From contig NZ_JAAGRY010000010.1 of NCBI RefSeq assembly GCF_015707995.1, positions 1-64,000 on the forward strand: a stretch of DNA of 64,000 nucleotides, given 5' to 3'. The translations under genes and the position numbers were made by a program. The notes beneath the pieces were generated by a model. The model worked only from the letters and a program-made list of their open reading frames with translations. It searched no databases and had not been told where the DNA came from. This stretch comes from Microbacterium paulum (GTDB lineage Bacteria > Actinomycetota > Actinomycetes > Actinomycetales > Microbacteriaceae). Numbering within the stretch: the first letter of the stretch is position 1; the number at the start of each line of letters is the position of its first letter. Of this stretch, positions 39,287 to 48,007 are shown one piece after another.

Positions 39287-40282
39287 TCAGCCGGCGGTCG
39301 ACGCCCGGATGACGAGTTCGGGGCGGAAGCGCACGCGTCGAGGCGCGGCGTCTGGGTCGGCGAGACGCTCGAGCAGGAGTTCGACGGCCGTCGCCCCGAT
39401 GTCACGTGCGGGTTGACGGATCGAGGAGAGGGGCACCACGGTCGCCTCCGCGAAATCGATGTCGTCGTAGCCGATGATCGCGAGGTCGCCCGGCACGCGC
39501 ACCTCGCCGAGGATCGCGGTGCCCTGCAGCACCCCGACGGCGAGCAGATCGTTGGCGCAGAACACCGCGTCGGGCCGCTCATCGGCGGGGCGGTGGGCGA
39601 TCCGCTCCCCTGCATCTCGGCCGGCGAGGACGGTCAGCGCACCCTGCTCGATCACTTCGAGCGTGGCGTCGGGTACCGCCGCCAGCGCTCGCCGCGCCCC
39701 CTCGAGACGGTCGGCGACCTGACGGATCGCAAGCGGGCCGCCGACGAACGCGATGCGGCGGCGCCCGATGGCGAGCAGGTGCGAGACGGCGAGGTGCCCA
39801 CCTTCTATGTCATCGACGGCCACCGAAGACAGCTCCCCGCCGACGAGCTCGCCGTCGACGAGCACGAGGGGGATGCCCGCGTGCAGGAGCACCGGATCGG
39901 CGAGGTCGGTCGGGGTCAGCAGCACCCCGTTCACGCGCTGCTCTCGGAACAGGTCGAGGTAACCGCTCTCGCGCGTCGGGTTCTGATCGCTGTTGCCGAG
40001 CAGAACCGAGAGGCCTTCCCCGGCCGCACGCTCCTCCGCCCCCCGGGCGACCTCGGCGAAGAACGGGTTGGCGGAATCGAGCACGATCAGTCCGATCGAG
40101 CGGCTGCGCCCGGCGCGCAGCTGACGGGCGGCGTCGTTGCGCACGAAGCCGAGACGCTTGATTACCTCGTGAACGCGCGCGACGGTGTCGGGCGCCACCT
40201 TCTCGGGGCGGTTGAGCACATTCGAGACGGTGCCGACCGAGACCGCAGCGGCCTGCGCCACGTCTTTGACACTCACTGCCAC
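39287..40282 (-). CDS. LacI-family regulator of rhamnose genes (2)
   Basis: A 331-residue regulator with HTH SVKDVAQAAAVSVGTVSNVL and RNDAARQLRAGRSRSIGLIV. The core ends with LAIIGYDDIDFAEATVVPLS and SIRQPARDIGATAVELLLER. The HTH begins at once from GTG 40282. The longer frame starts at GTG 40333, but a TGTAAT -10-like hexamer abuts that codon, so I use 40282. Divergent from the catabolic genes. The paralogy with the regulator at 38267 and shared operator word suggest cross-regulation. Confidence 0.86.
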   Translation of the reverse strand: MAVSVKDVAQAAAVSVGTVSNVLNRPEKVAPDTVARVHEVIKRLGFVRNDAARQLRAGRSRSIGLIVLDSANPFFAEVARGAEERAAGEGLSVLLGNSDQNPTRESGYLDLFREQRVNGVLLTPTDLADPVLLHAGIPLVLVDGELVGGELSSVAVDDIEGGHLAVSHLLAIGRRRIAFVGGPLAIRQVADRLEGARRALAAVPDATLEVIEQGALTVLAGRDAGERIAHRPADERPDAVFCANDLLAVGVLQGTAILGEVRVPGDLAIIGYDDIDFAEATVVPLSSIRQPARDIGATAVELLLERLADPDAAPRRVRFRPELVIRASTAG

Positions 40283-40342
40283 GGAAGCACCCCTGACCGG
40301 CCGGAGGGCCGCTTGACGGATCGTGGCATCCACATTACAGTT

Positions 40343-40370
40343 TGAAACGATTCACGAATGGATCGATTCA
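40343..40370. promoter_or_regulatory. LacI-type operators of the rhamnose catabolic operon
   Basis: Two 12-bp sites, TGAAACGATTCA (40343-40354) and TGGATCGATTCA (40359-40370), with centres 16 bp apart, lie between the second LacI gene and rhaM. They match the operator at 38125 at 10-11 of 12 positions. Confidence 0.72.
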
Positions 40371-40419
40371 GCGAGAGCGACCACCGCCCCCGCTCCTGCG
40401 ACACTCACGAAGGAGTGAC

Positions 40420-40767
40420 ATGCCCCGCGTCGCTTTCCGCCTGACGGTGCGCCCCGACATGATCGACGCGTACGTCGCGCGGCACAGCCCGGTCTGGCCC
40501 GAGATGCTCGCCGAGATCGCGGCGTCCGGACGACGCGACTACTCGATCTTCCTCGACCGCTCGACGGGCACGCTTTTCGGCTCGTACGAGACCGACGACG
40601 ACGAGGCGTCGCGCGCCTACCTCGCCTCCTCCGAGGTCGCCACCCGCTGGGAGGCATCCATGGCCGAGTTCTTCACCGACCTGGCAGGGCGCGCGGACCA
40701 GGCCGCCACTCCCCTCGTCGAAGTCTTCAACCTGCACGATCAGCTCACAGAAAGCATCCCCTCATGA
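40420..40767 (+). CDS. rhaM: L-rhamnose mutarotase
   Basis: A 115-residue dimeric alpha/beta-barrel protein interconverting the anomers of L-rhamnose. Landmarks are VAFRLTVRPDMIDAYVARHS, PVWPEMLAEIAASGRRDYSI (catalytic His/Tyr region), and the segment SYETDDDEASRAYLA. ATG 40420 has AAGGAG just upstream; the longer frame covers the operators. It overlaps the isomerase gene by 4 bp. Confidence 0.9.
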   Translation: MPRVAFRLTVRPDMIDAYVARHSPVWPEMLAEIAASGRRDYSIFLDRSTGTLFGSYETDDDEASRAYLASSEVATRWEASMAEFFTDLAGRADQAATPLVEVFNLHDQLTESIPS

Positions 40768-41936
40768 GCACTCGCACCCTCACCGCCGACGATCTCGCCG
40801 CCCTCGAGGCCCAGGCGATCGAGCTTCCGAGTTGGGCGTTCGGCAACTCGGGCACGCGCTTCCGCGTGTTCCCGACGCCCGGCACCCCCCGCGACCCGTT
40901 CGAGAAGATCGCCGACGCCGCACAGGTCAACGCCTACACCCGCCTCGCGCCGTCGGTCGCGCTGCACATCCCGTGGGACAAGACCTCCGACTACGCGGCC
41001 CTGCGCCGCCACGCCGAAGACCTCGGCCTCAGCCTCGGCACGATCAACTCGAACACGTTCCAAGACGAGGACTACAAGTTCGGCGCGCTGACCCACCACG
41101 ACCGCGGCATCCGCCAGAAGGCGATCGACCACCACCTCGAGTGCATCGACATCATGGATGCCACGGGCTCGCGCGACCTCAAGATCTGGCTCGCCGAGGG
41201 GTCGAACTACCCCGGCCAGAACGACATGCGCGCCCGGCAGGACCGCCTGCACGACTCGCTGCAGCAGATCTACGCGCGCCTCGGCGAGAACCAGCGCCTC
41301 GTGCTCGAGTACAAGTTCTTCGAGCCGGCGTTCTACCACACCGACGTTCCCGACTGGGGCACGAGCTACGTGCAGGTCGCCGCCCTCGGCGACAAGGCGA
41401 TGGTGTGCCTCGACACGGGACACCACGCGCCGGGCACCAACATCGAGTTCATCGTCATGCAGCTGCTGCGCCTCGGCAAGCTCGGCTCGTTCGATTTCAA
41501 CAGCCGCTTCTACGCCGATGACGACCTCATCGTCGGCGCCGCCGACCCGTTCCAGCTGTTCCGCATCGTCGCCGAGGTGATCCGCGGCGGCGGCCTGAAC
41601 AACCCCGACGTGGCTTTCATGCTCGACCAGTGCCACAACATCGAAGACAAGATCTCCGGGCAGATCCGCTCGGTGCTGAACGTGCAGGAGATGACGGCGC
41701 GCGCCCTGCTCATCGACCGCGAGGCGCTCACCGCGGCGCAAAACGCGAACGACGTGCTCGCCGCGAACGCGATCCTGATGGATGCCTTCTACACCGACGT
41801 GCGTCCGCAGCTCGCGCAGTGGCGCGAGGAGCGGGGGCTCGCCGCCGACCCGATGGCCGCCTATCTGGCATCCGGTTATCAGCAGCAGATCGCCGAAGAA
41901 CGCGTCGGCGGCGTGCAGGCGGGATGGGGTGCCTGA
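40764..41936 (+). CDS. rhaI: L-rhamnose isomerase
   Basis: A 390-residue TIM-barrel enzyme of the Pseudomonas stutzeri RhaI type, converting L-rhamnose to L-rhamnulose. Metal and substrate residues are in LKIWLAEGSNYPGQ, LVLEYKFFEPAFYHTD, VCLDTGHHAPGTNIEF and FDFNSRFYADDDLIVG. ATGA couples it to rhaM, and only one base separates its stop from the aldolase gene. Not of the E. coli RhaA family. Confidence 0.92.
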   Translation: MSTRTLTADDLAALEAQAIELPSWAFGNSGTRFRVFPTPGTPRDPFEKIADAAQVNAYTRLAPSVALHIPWDKTSDYAALRRHAEDLGLSLGTINSNTFQDEDYKFGALTHHDRGIRQKAIDHHLECIDIMDATGSRDLKIWLAEGSNYPGQNDMRARQDRLHDSLQQIYARLGENQRLVLEYKFFEPAFYHTDVPDWGTSYVQVAALGDKAMVCLDTGHHAPGTNIEFIVMQLLRLGKLGSFDFNSRFYADDDLIVGAADPFQLFRIVAEVIRGGGLNNPDVAFMLDQCHNIEDKISGQIRSVLNVQEMTARALLIDREALTAAQNANDVLAANAILMDAFYTDVRPQLAQWREERGLAADPMAAYLASGYQQQIAEERVGGVQAGWGA

Positions 41937-41937
41937 G

Positions 41938-43983
41938 ATGACGAACGCGACCAACCCCACCGCCGCCGCGCTGATCGCGCGGAGCAACCGCCTGGGCGCC
42001 GACCCGAAGAACACGAACTACGCCGGCGGCAACACGTCGGCCAAGGGCACCGAGATCGACCCCGTGACGGGCGAGCCCGTCGAGCTGCTGTGGGTCAAGG
42101 GCTCGGGCGGCGACCTCGGCACGCTGAAGCCCGAGGGCCTCGCCTTGCTGCGCCTCGATCGCATGCGAGCGCTCGTGAACGTCTACCCCGGCGTCGACCG
42201 CGAAGACGAGATGGTCGCCGCGTTCGACTACTGCCTGCACGGCAAGGGCGGCGCGGCTCCCTCGATCGACACCGCGATGCACGGGCTCGTCGACGCCGCA
42301 CACGTCGATCACCTGCACCCCGACGCCGGCATCGCGATCGCGACCGCCGCCGACGGCGAGGCGCTCACACAGCAGATCTTCGGCGACAAGGTCGTGTGGG
42401 TGCCGTGGCGCCGCCCCGGGTTCCAGCTCGGTCTCGACATCGCCGAGATCAAGGCCGCGAACCCGCAGGCGATCGGCACGATCCTCGGCGGACACGGCAT
42501 CACGGCGTGGGGCGAGACGAGCGAGGATGCCGAGGCGCACAGCCTCTGGATCATCGACACCGCCGCCGCCTACATCGCCGAGCACGGCGCCGCCGACCCG
42601 TTCGGCGGCGTGCGGCCCGGGTTCGAGGCGCTGACCGAGGCCGACCGGCACGCGCGCGCCGCAGCGCTCGCCCCCACGATCCGCGGGCTCGCATCGACCG
42701 ACAAGCCGATGGTGGGCCACTACACCGACACCGACGTGGTGCTCGACTTCCTGGCATCCGAGCGGGCGCCCGAGCTCGCCGCCCTCGGCACGAGCTGCCC
42801 CGACCACTTCTTGCGCACCAAGGTCAAGCCGCTCATCCTCGATCTGCCCGCCACGGCATCGATCGACGACCAGCTCGCCCGCCTGCACGAACTGCACGCC
42901 GAGTACCGCGCCGACTACCAGGCCTACTACGACGCGCATGCCGATGCCTCGAGCCCCGCGATCCGCGGCGCCGATCCGCTCATCGTGCTCGTGCCGGGTG
43001 TCGGCATGTTCAGCTACGGCGCCAACAAGCAGACGGCGCGCGTCGCGGGCGAGTTCTACGTGAACGCCATCAACGTCATGCGCGGCGCCGAGGCGCTCTC
43101 GACGTACACGCCCATCTCCGATGCTGAGAAGTTCCGCATCGAGTACTGGGCGCTCGAAGAGGCGAAACTGCAGCGGATGCCGAAGCCCAAGACCCACCAG
43201 GGGCGCATCGCGTTCGTGACGGGCGCCGCGTCGGGCATCGGCAAGGCGATCGCCACCCGCCTCGCCGCCGAGGGGGCGTGCGTCGTCGTCGCCGACCTCG
43301 ATCTCGAGAAGGCCCAGGCCGCAGCCGCCGAGCTCGGCAGCACCGACGTCGCGATCGGTGTCGCGGCGAACGTCGCCGACGCCGATGCCGTGCAGGCGGC
43401 GATCGACGCCGCCGTGCTCGCCTTCGGCGGCATCGACCTCGTCGTGAACAACGCCGGCCTCTCGCTGTCGAAGCCCCTCCTCGAGACCACCGAGAAGGAC
43501 TGGGACCTGCAGCACGACGTCATGGCGAAGGGCTCGTTCCTGGTGTCGAAGGCCGCCGCATCCGTGCTCATCGCGCAGCGCCTGGGCGGCGACATCATCT
43601 ACATCTCGTCGAAGAACTCGGTGTTCGCCGGCCCGAACAACATCGCCTACTCGGCGACCAAGGCCGACCAGGCGCACCAGGTGCGGCTGCTCGCCGTCGA
43701 ACTCGGCGAGCACGGCGTGCGCGTGAACGGGATCAACCCCGACGGCGTCGTGCGCGGCTCGGGCATCTTCGCCTCGGGCTGGGGCGCGAACCGCGCCGCG
43801 ACCTACGGCGTCGAAGAGAAAGACCTCGGGGCGTTCTACGCCCAGCGCACGATCCTCAAGCGCGAGGTCGTGCCCGAGAACGTCGCCGACGCCGTCTACG
43901 TGCTCACCGGCCCCGAGCTCACCCGCACCACGGGCCTGCACATTCCCGTCGACTCGGGCGTCGCCGCCGCGTTCCTGCGATGA
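41938..43983 (+). CDS. rhaD: Bifunctional rhamnulose-1-phosphate aldolase / short-chain dehydrogenase
   Basis: A 681-residue fusion. The N-terminal class II aldolase domain (about residues 1-410) has NYAGGNTSAKG, VKGSGGDLGTLKPEG, zinc ligands in AHVDHLHPDAGIAIA and ILGGHGITAWG. The C-terminal dehydrogenase (about 420-681) has VTGAASGIGKAIA, NNAGLS and catalytic Tyr/Lys in IAYSATKADQAHQ. It cleaves rhamnulose 1-phosphate and oxidises the lactaldehyde product to lactate (RhaEW type). ATG 41938 is 1 bp after the rhaI stop; the longer frame is a shadow of rhaI. Confidence 0.93.
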   Translation: MTNATNPTAAALIARSNRLGADPKNTNYAGGNTSAKGTEIDPVTGEPVELLWVKGSGGDLGTLKPEGLALLRLDRMRALVNVYPGVDREDEMVAAFDYCLHGKGGAAPSIDTAMHGLVDAAHVDHLHPDAGIAIATAADGEALTQQIFGDKVVWVPWRRPGFQLGLDIAEIKAANPQAIGTILGGHGITAWGETSEDAEAHSLWIIDTAAAYIAEHGAADPFGGVRPGFEALTEADRHARAAALAPTIRGLASTDKPMVGHYTDTDVVLDFLASERAPELAALGTSCPDHFLRTKVKPLILDLPATASIDDQLARLHELHAEYRADYQAYYDAHADASSPAIRGADPLIVLVPGVGMFSYGANKQTARVAGEFYVNAINVMRGAEALSTYTPISDAEKFRIEYWALEEAKLQRMPKPKTHQGRIAFVTGAASGIGKAIATRLAAEGACVVVADLDLEKAQAAAAELGSTDVAIGVAANVADADAVQAAIDAAVLAFGGIDLVVNNAGLSLSKPLLETTEKDWDLQHDVMAKGSFLVSKAAASVLIAQRLGGDIIYISSKNSVFAGPNNIAYSATKADQAHQVRLLAVELGEHGVRVNGINPDGVVRGSGIFASGWGANRAATYGVEEKDLGAFYAQRTILKREVVPENVADAVYVLTGPELTRTTGLHIPVDSGVAAAFLR

Positions 43984-44100
43984 CGTCCGCGCTCCCGCCC
44001 TCGCTCGCCCCGGCCGCGTCGGCCGCCCCGACCGCCCAGGCCGCCTCGCCCGTCCCGGCCACGCCAGCCATCTCGGCCTCCTCCGCCACCCCGCCCACCC

Positions 44101-44162
44101 CGCGAGGGGTCGCGACACGCGGTACCGCCGTGACCGCCGACGGCGTGTCGCGACCCCTCGCG
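44101..44162. repeat. Palindrome E (same family as palindrome F)
   Basis: Perfect 20-bp arms (44101-44120 and 44143-44162; arm CGCGAGGGGTCGCGACACGC) around a 22-nt loop. The same arms and the same loop length recur at 63371-63432 with a different loop sequence. Each arm contains its own small palindrome GTCGCGAC. It lies in the 262-bp gap between rhaD and rhaB. Confidence 0.85.
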
Positions 44163-44245
44163 AAAGAAAATGGGGCGAGAGGGGCGAGAGGGAGACGAGC
44201 GACAGCGGGACGAGCGGCACGGGGACGAGCGTCGGGGGTGCGAGC

Positions 44246-45715
44246 GTGAGCGAGACGGGCGCGGTCGCGGCGGTCGACCTCGGGGCCACGAGCGGGCGCG
44301 TGATCGTCGGACGCGTCGGGCCCGACCTGCTCGAGACCACGACCGTGGCGCGCTTCGCGAACGACCCGATCGTCCTCGGCGACGGGCTGCACTGGAACAT
44401 CGTCGGCCTGTACGGCGCGGCACTCGAAGGGCTGCGTACCGCGTTCGCGAGCGAACCCGAGCTCGCGAGCATCGGCATCGACTCGTGGGCGGTCGACTAC
44501 GGCCTGCTGCGCAGCAGCGACGGCGAACCCGCCGGCGCGCACGGCAACAACACCACGGACCGCGCCCTGCTCGGCACCCCGTTCCACTACCGCGACGAGC
44601 GCTCCGCGCGGGGTGTCGCTGCGGTGCACGAACGGATGCCACACGCCGAGCTGTTCGAACGCAACGGCCTGCAGTTCCTGCCCTTCAACACGCTGTACCA
44701 GTTCGCCGCCGAGTCGCCGGCGCTGCTCGAGATCGCCGACACGGCCCTGCTCATCCCCGACCTGCTCGCGTTCTGGCTGACCGGCCAGGCGCGCGCCGAG
44801 GTGACCAACGCCTCGACGACGGGCCTGCTGCGCTGGAGCGACCACGCGTGGGACGAACCACTCCTCGACGCCCTCGGCCTCGGCGGGCTGCGCACCGTTC
44901 TGCCTCCGCTGATCACTCCCGGCACGCGGATCGGCCCGCTGCGCCCCGCGGTCGCGGCGTCGCTCGGCGGGCAAGCCGACGTCGTCGCGGTCGGATCCCA
45001 CGACACCGCGTCGGCCGTCGTCGCGGTGCCGATGCAGCCCGAGGCAGCCGTCTACATCTCGTGCGGCACGTGGGGTCTGGTCGGCGTCGAGGTCGAGCAT
45101 CCGGTGCTCACGCCCGCCGCGCTCGCCGCGAACTTCACCAACGAGGGCGGCGTCGACGGGTGCGTCCGTCTGCTGCACAACGTGATGGGCCTCTGGATCC
45201 TGAGCGAGACGGTGCGCGGCTGGGAGCGCACCGGCGCACCGGTCGAACTGACGGCGCTGTTGGATGCCGCGGCGACGGTGCCCCCGGCATCCGTCCCCCT
45301 CTTCGACGTGAACGACCCGCGCTTCCTCTCCCCCGGCGACATGCCGGCCCGGATCGACGAGTGGTGCGCTGAGCACGACCAGGTCGCCCCGCGCACGCGT
45401 GCGGGGTACGCGCGCTCGATCGTCGAATCGCTCGCGCAGGCGTTCGCCGAGGCTGCCGCGACGGCCGCGCGCCTCGGTGGCGTCGACGCCCGCACGATCC
45501 ACATCGTGGGCGGCGGCGCTCTGAACGCCCTGCTGTGCCAACGCGTCGCCGACCGGTCGGGGCTGCCGGTGCTCGCCGGGCCCGTCGAGGCGACCGCGCT
45601 CGGCAACGTGCTCGTGCAGGCCCGGGCCGCCGGCTTCGTGTCGGGCTCGCTCGAAGAGCTCCGCGCGCTCGTGGCGCGCACGCACGGACTGCGCAGGTAC
45701 ACACCGCAGGCATGA
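44246..45715 (+). CDS. rhaB: Rhamnulokinase
   Basis: A 489-residue FGGY-family kinase phosphorylating L-rhamnulose. The N-terminal domain has AAVDLGATSGRVIVGRV and IGIDSWAVDYGLL (catalytic Asp region). The C-terminal domain has VGSHDTASAVVAVP, ISCGTWGLVGVEVE and IHIVGGGALNALLCQRVADR. GTG 44246 follows a G-rich tract. Unlike the other rha genes it is separated by 262 bp containing palindrome E, which could lower or uncouple its expression. Confidence 0.93.
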   Translation: MSETGAVAAVDLGATSGRVIVGRVGPDLLETTTVARFANDPIVLGDGLHWNIVGLYGAALEGLRTAFASEPELASIGIDSWAVDYGLLRSSDGEPAGAHGNNTTDRALLGTPFHYRDERSARGVAAVHERMPHAELFERNGLQFLPFNTLYQFAAESPALLEIADTALLIPDLLAFWLTGQARAEVTNASTTGLLRWSDHAWDEPLLDALGLGGLRTVLPPLITPGTRIGPLRPAVAASLGGQADVVAVGSHDTASAVVAVPMQPEAAVYISCGTWGLVGVEVEHPVLTPAALAANFTNEGGVDGCVRLLHNVMGLWILSETVRGWERTGAPVELTALLDAAATVPPASVPLFDVNDPRFLSPGDMPARIDEWCAEHDQVAPRTRAGYARSIVESLAQAFAEAAATAARLGGVDARTIHIVGGGALNALLCQRVADRSGLPVLAGPVEATALGNVLVQARAAGFVSGSLEELRALVARTHGLRRYTPQA

Positions 45716-45756
45716 CCGGCGAAGCCCGTGTCGGCTCTGCGAGGCATAATGGCCGA

Positions 45757-46167
45757 GTGCCATCTTCGGCACGACGAGTGATTCGAGGGTCGATGCCGTA
45801 CCGCAATCAGGCGACTGTGCAGAGCTGGGTGGACGATTACCTCGCCGCGCGGCCCGAGCAGACCGCCGCGGTATCGGTGCTCGAGAAAGACTTCGTGCCC
45901 GGCCCCGAATCGGGCATGGTCGTCGTGTCGCTGAGCAACGCGTCGACGGTCACCTACATCCAGGCGGCCGTCACCGATGGGCTCCCGCACTGGGTCGTGA
46001 CGTTCGAGCCGCGATCAGAGGGGTTCGACCTCGACGCGGCGGGCGTGGCGCAGCTGTCGTCCGACCTCGCGACGATCGCGGACCTGTGCGATTACCTGCA
46101 GCAGCGCACCGATGCCGCGATGCACGCGTCCTCGGGCGGTGGCGCCGAAACCACGACCCTGGCCTGA
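45757..46167 (+). CDS. Conserved hypothetical protein
   Basis: A 136-residue protein; the folded part starts MPYRNQATVQSWVDDYLAAR and includes SVLEKDFVPGPESGMVVVSL and ATVTYIQAAVTDGLPHWV-like strands. I see no catalytic motif and no membrane segment; it may be a small alpha/beta protein confined to Microbacteriaceae. GTG 45757 is exactly 6 nt after CATAAT (45745-45750), which supports a leaderless start there; ATG 45793 is the alternative. Function unknown. Confidence 0.6.
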   Translation: MPSSARRVIRGSMPYRNQATVQSWVDDYLAARPEQTAAVSVLEKDFVPGPESGMVVVSLSNASTVTYIQAAVTDGLPHWVVTFEPRSEGFDLDAAGVAQLSSDLATIADLCDYLQQRTDAAMHASSGGGAETTTLA

Positions 46168-46201
46168 CTCCGGAGAGTCTCGGGGGTTCGTCGCGCGTGG
46201 T

Positions 46202-46540
46202 TCAGGCGACGGCGGGCACCGTCATGGCGACGGCGAGAACGCCCAGCGCGAGCATCCCGGCCACCGTCGCGGCCGCCTGTAAGACACCTTCGGTGCGACG
46301 GGTGAGGGGCGCCTGGACGACAGTCGTGGGCGAGGCTTCGACGGCGCGCTGCGCCTCGGCCAGAGACTCGTACCGCCCGATGGGGGTCGAACGGCTGTCG
46401 AAGCCGACGAGGTGACCGTCGGGCGTGCGCTCGGCGAACCCGACGAACTCCCCCGCACGCGACGCGACGTGAAAGCCGTCTTCGACCCGTACCCAGGTGA
46501 CCCGTCCGCGTTCGACACGGGCAGGCAGCACGCTCGTCAT
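46202..46540 (-). CDS. Small protein with C-terminal membrane helix
   Basis: A 112-residue protein. The N-terminal 80 residues form a soluble beta-rich domain (GRVTWVRVEDGFHVASRAGE, GRYESLAEAQRAVEA). The C-terminus is one transmembrane helix (VLQAAATVAGMLALGVLAVA), so it is probably tail-anchored. ATGA at 46537-46540 couples it to the DUF7882-like gene. The family is not recognised. Confidence 0.65.
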   Translation of the reverse strand: MTSVLPARVERGRVTWVRVEDGFHVASRAGEFVGFAERTPDGHLVGFDSRSTPIGRYESLAEAQRAVEASPTTVVQAPLTRRTEGVLQAAATVAGMLALGVLAVAMTVPAVA

Positions 46541-46866
46541 GCGGCCACCGCCCGAGCGGGAGTGCCGGCCGCTGCGGCCGCCTCATCGAGGTCGATCACG
46601 ATGCCCATCGCGGATGCCGCGGCCTGCGCCAACTCGTTGACGTAGGCCGGGTCGAGGCGGATCGGCTCGGCGCTGTCGAACTCGAAGCGGAGCGGAATCG
46701 CGCAGTGCACCCACACCGACGAGCGGCCCTGGTCGGCCGCCGAGAACGAGACGCTGAACCCCTCGGAGCGACGGAGCTTGGTCATCGTCACCATCTTCAG
46801 GTGTGCGAGCTCGCGGTCATCGACGACGATCGCGTCGGTGCTGTTTCCGTAGTACAGACGTCCCAT
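46537..46866 (-). CDS. DUF7882-like small protein
   Basis: A 109-residue protein matching the pattern I know from a Microbacteriaceae family of unknown function: MGRLYYGNS at the start, DDRELAHLKMVTMTKLRRSE, then a strand SSVWVHCAIPLRFEF. GGGGAGG lies 6 nt before ATG 46866. It is the first of a two-gene unit and is divergent from a MarR gene across an AT-rich 126-bp region with GTTAGTCAAG and GTGAGTTATATTG words, which may bind that regulator. Confidence 0.72.
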   Translation of the reverse strand: MGRLYYGNSTDAIVVDDRELAHLKMVTMTKLRRSEGFSVSFSAADQGRSSVWVHCAIPLRFEFDSAEPIRLDPAYVNELAQAAASAMGIVIDLDEAAAAAGTPARAVAA

Positions 46867-46992
46867 GATGCCTCCCCTTCGGTTATGAGAAAGGTTATTG
46901 GGTACATAAGTAGTTAGTCAAGCGAGACATCTCCCGAGCTACCGGCCAAGTGAGTTATATTGTTCAGGACGTAACCCGGGGGTGAAGACGAG

Positions 46993-47454
46993 ATGGAAAC
47001 ATCGGTGAGTTCGGGCGAGGTTCTCGACAGCCTCGCCCGTTTCCGCACGTCAGATGCGCAGATGCATCAGCGGGTGCGGGCGACGACCACCCTCGGCGAG
47101 AACGAGATGCGCATCCTCAGCTACCTGCTGCGTCAGCATCGCGACGGGAACGTCGTGAAGCCGAGCGAGATCTCGCGCCACCTGGCCATCAGCTCGGCCT
47201 CGACCACGGCGTTGCTCGACCGCCTCGAGCGCCAGGGAAGTGTCGAGCGGATCAGCCACCCCACCGACCGGCGCAGCATTCTCATCGCACCCACCGCGCG
47301 CGCGGCGGGCGATGTCGCCGACATCGTCGACGCGTTCGAGACTCGCGTCACCGAGGCGATCGAGGCGCTCGGCGACGAGGGCCGCGCGTCGGTGCTCCGC
47401 TTTCTCGACGCGGTCGCCGACGCCGCCGACGACATCGCCACGTCGGAGCGTTGA
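46993..47454 (+). CDS. MarR-family regulator
   Basis: A 153-residue winged-helix regulator. The helical N-terminus is followed by LGENEMRILSYLLRQHRDGN, recognition segment ISRHLAISSASTTALLDRLE and wing VERISHPTDRRSILIAPTAR. Closely similar in plan to the convergent MarR at 47485 (both share ISSASTTALLDRLE or ITSASTTALLDRLE), so a local duplication is likely. It may control the divergent DUF7882-like operon. Confidence 0.85.
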   Translation: METSVSSGEVLDSLARFRTSDAQMHQRVRATTTLGENEMRILSYLLRQHRDGNVVKPSEISRHLAISSASTTALLDRLERQGSVERISHPTDRRSILIAPTARAAGDVADIVDAFETRVTEAIEALGDEGRASVLRFLDAVADAADDIATSER

Positions 47455-47484
47455 GCGAGATCTTCTGACGAAGACCGCCGACGC

Positions 47485-47976
47485 TCAGGCGTCGATCTGG
47501 TCGACCGCGTCGCGCATGGCGTCGAGAAAGCCGATCACGGTCGCCCGGTCATCCTCCGACATCCCGCGCACGATGCCCATCATGCGATCGTGCATCGCCG
47601 AGAGGGTGTGACGGATCTCGGCATCCGACTTCTCGCTCGAGGTCACGAGCACGCTGCGGCGGTCGTCGGGGTTCGGAGAACGGGTGAGGTGACCCGACTT
47701 CTCGAGCCGGTCGAGCAGCGCCGTCGTCGAGGCCGACGTGATGCCGAGGTAGCGACTCAAGGTGACGGGCGTCACCACGCTGCCGCGCAGTCGTGCGCGG
47801 GCGAGGAACCGCAGCACGAGCAGTTCGTTCTCGCCCATCTCCATCGCCTGCTGGGTGCGGCGGCGCATGGCGACTTCTGCGGCGCGGTAAGAGCGCATCG
47901 CCTCCATCACCGACGTCGAGCGCGCGTCGTCATCGGCGTACCAATACGAGCCGGGCTGCTCGGGCGTGGTGGTCAT
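47485..47976 (-). CDS. MarR-family regulator
   Basis: A 163-residue winged-helix regulator with MGENELLVLRFLARARLRGS, recognition segment LSRYLGITSASTTALLDRLE and wing HLTRSPNPDDRRSVLVTSSE. Convergent with and paralogous to the MarR gene at 46993. It follows the start of the transglutaminase operon by only 31 bp, but runs the same direction as that operon's tail. Regulatory target unknown. Confidence 0.85.
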   Translation of the reverse strand: MTTTPEQPGSYWYADDDARSTSVMEAMRSYRAAEVAMRRRTQQAMEMGENELLVLRFLARARLRGSVVTPVTLSRYLGITSASTTALLDRLEKSGHLTRSPNPDDRRSVLVTSSEKSDAEIRHTLSAMHDRMMGIVRGMSEDDRATVIGFLDAMRDAVDQIDA

Positions 47977-48007
47977 CCGTATATTCTGACCCGTCGAGCC
48001 GGGCGGC

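Noticed and set aside
43980-44249. An 89-codon Ala/Pro-rich frame between rhaD and rhaB
   Set aside because: It overlaps the rhaD stop as ATGA but runs straight through palindrome E and is low in complexity. I treat the region as intergenic.
44246-44300. rhaB as a xylulokinase or glycerol kinase
   Set aside because: The FGGY fold is shared, but the adjacent mutarotase, isomerase and rhamnulose aldolase fix the substrate as rhamnulose.
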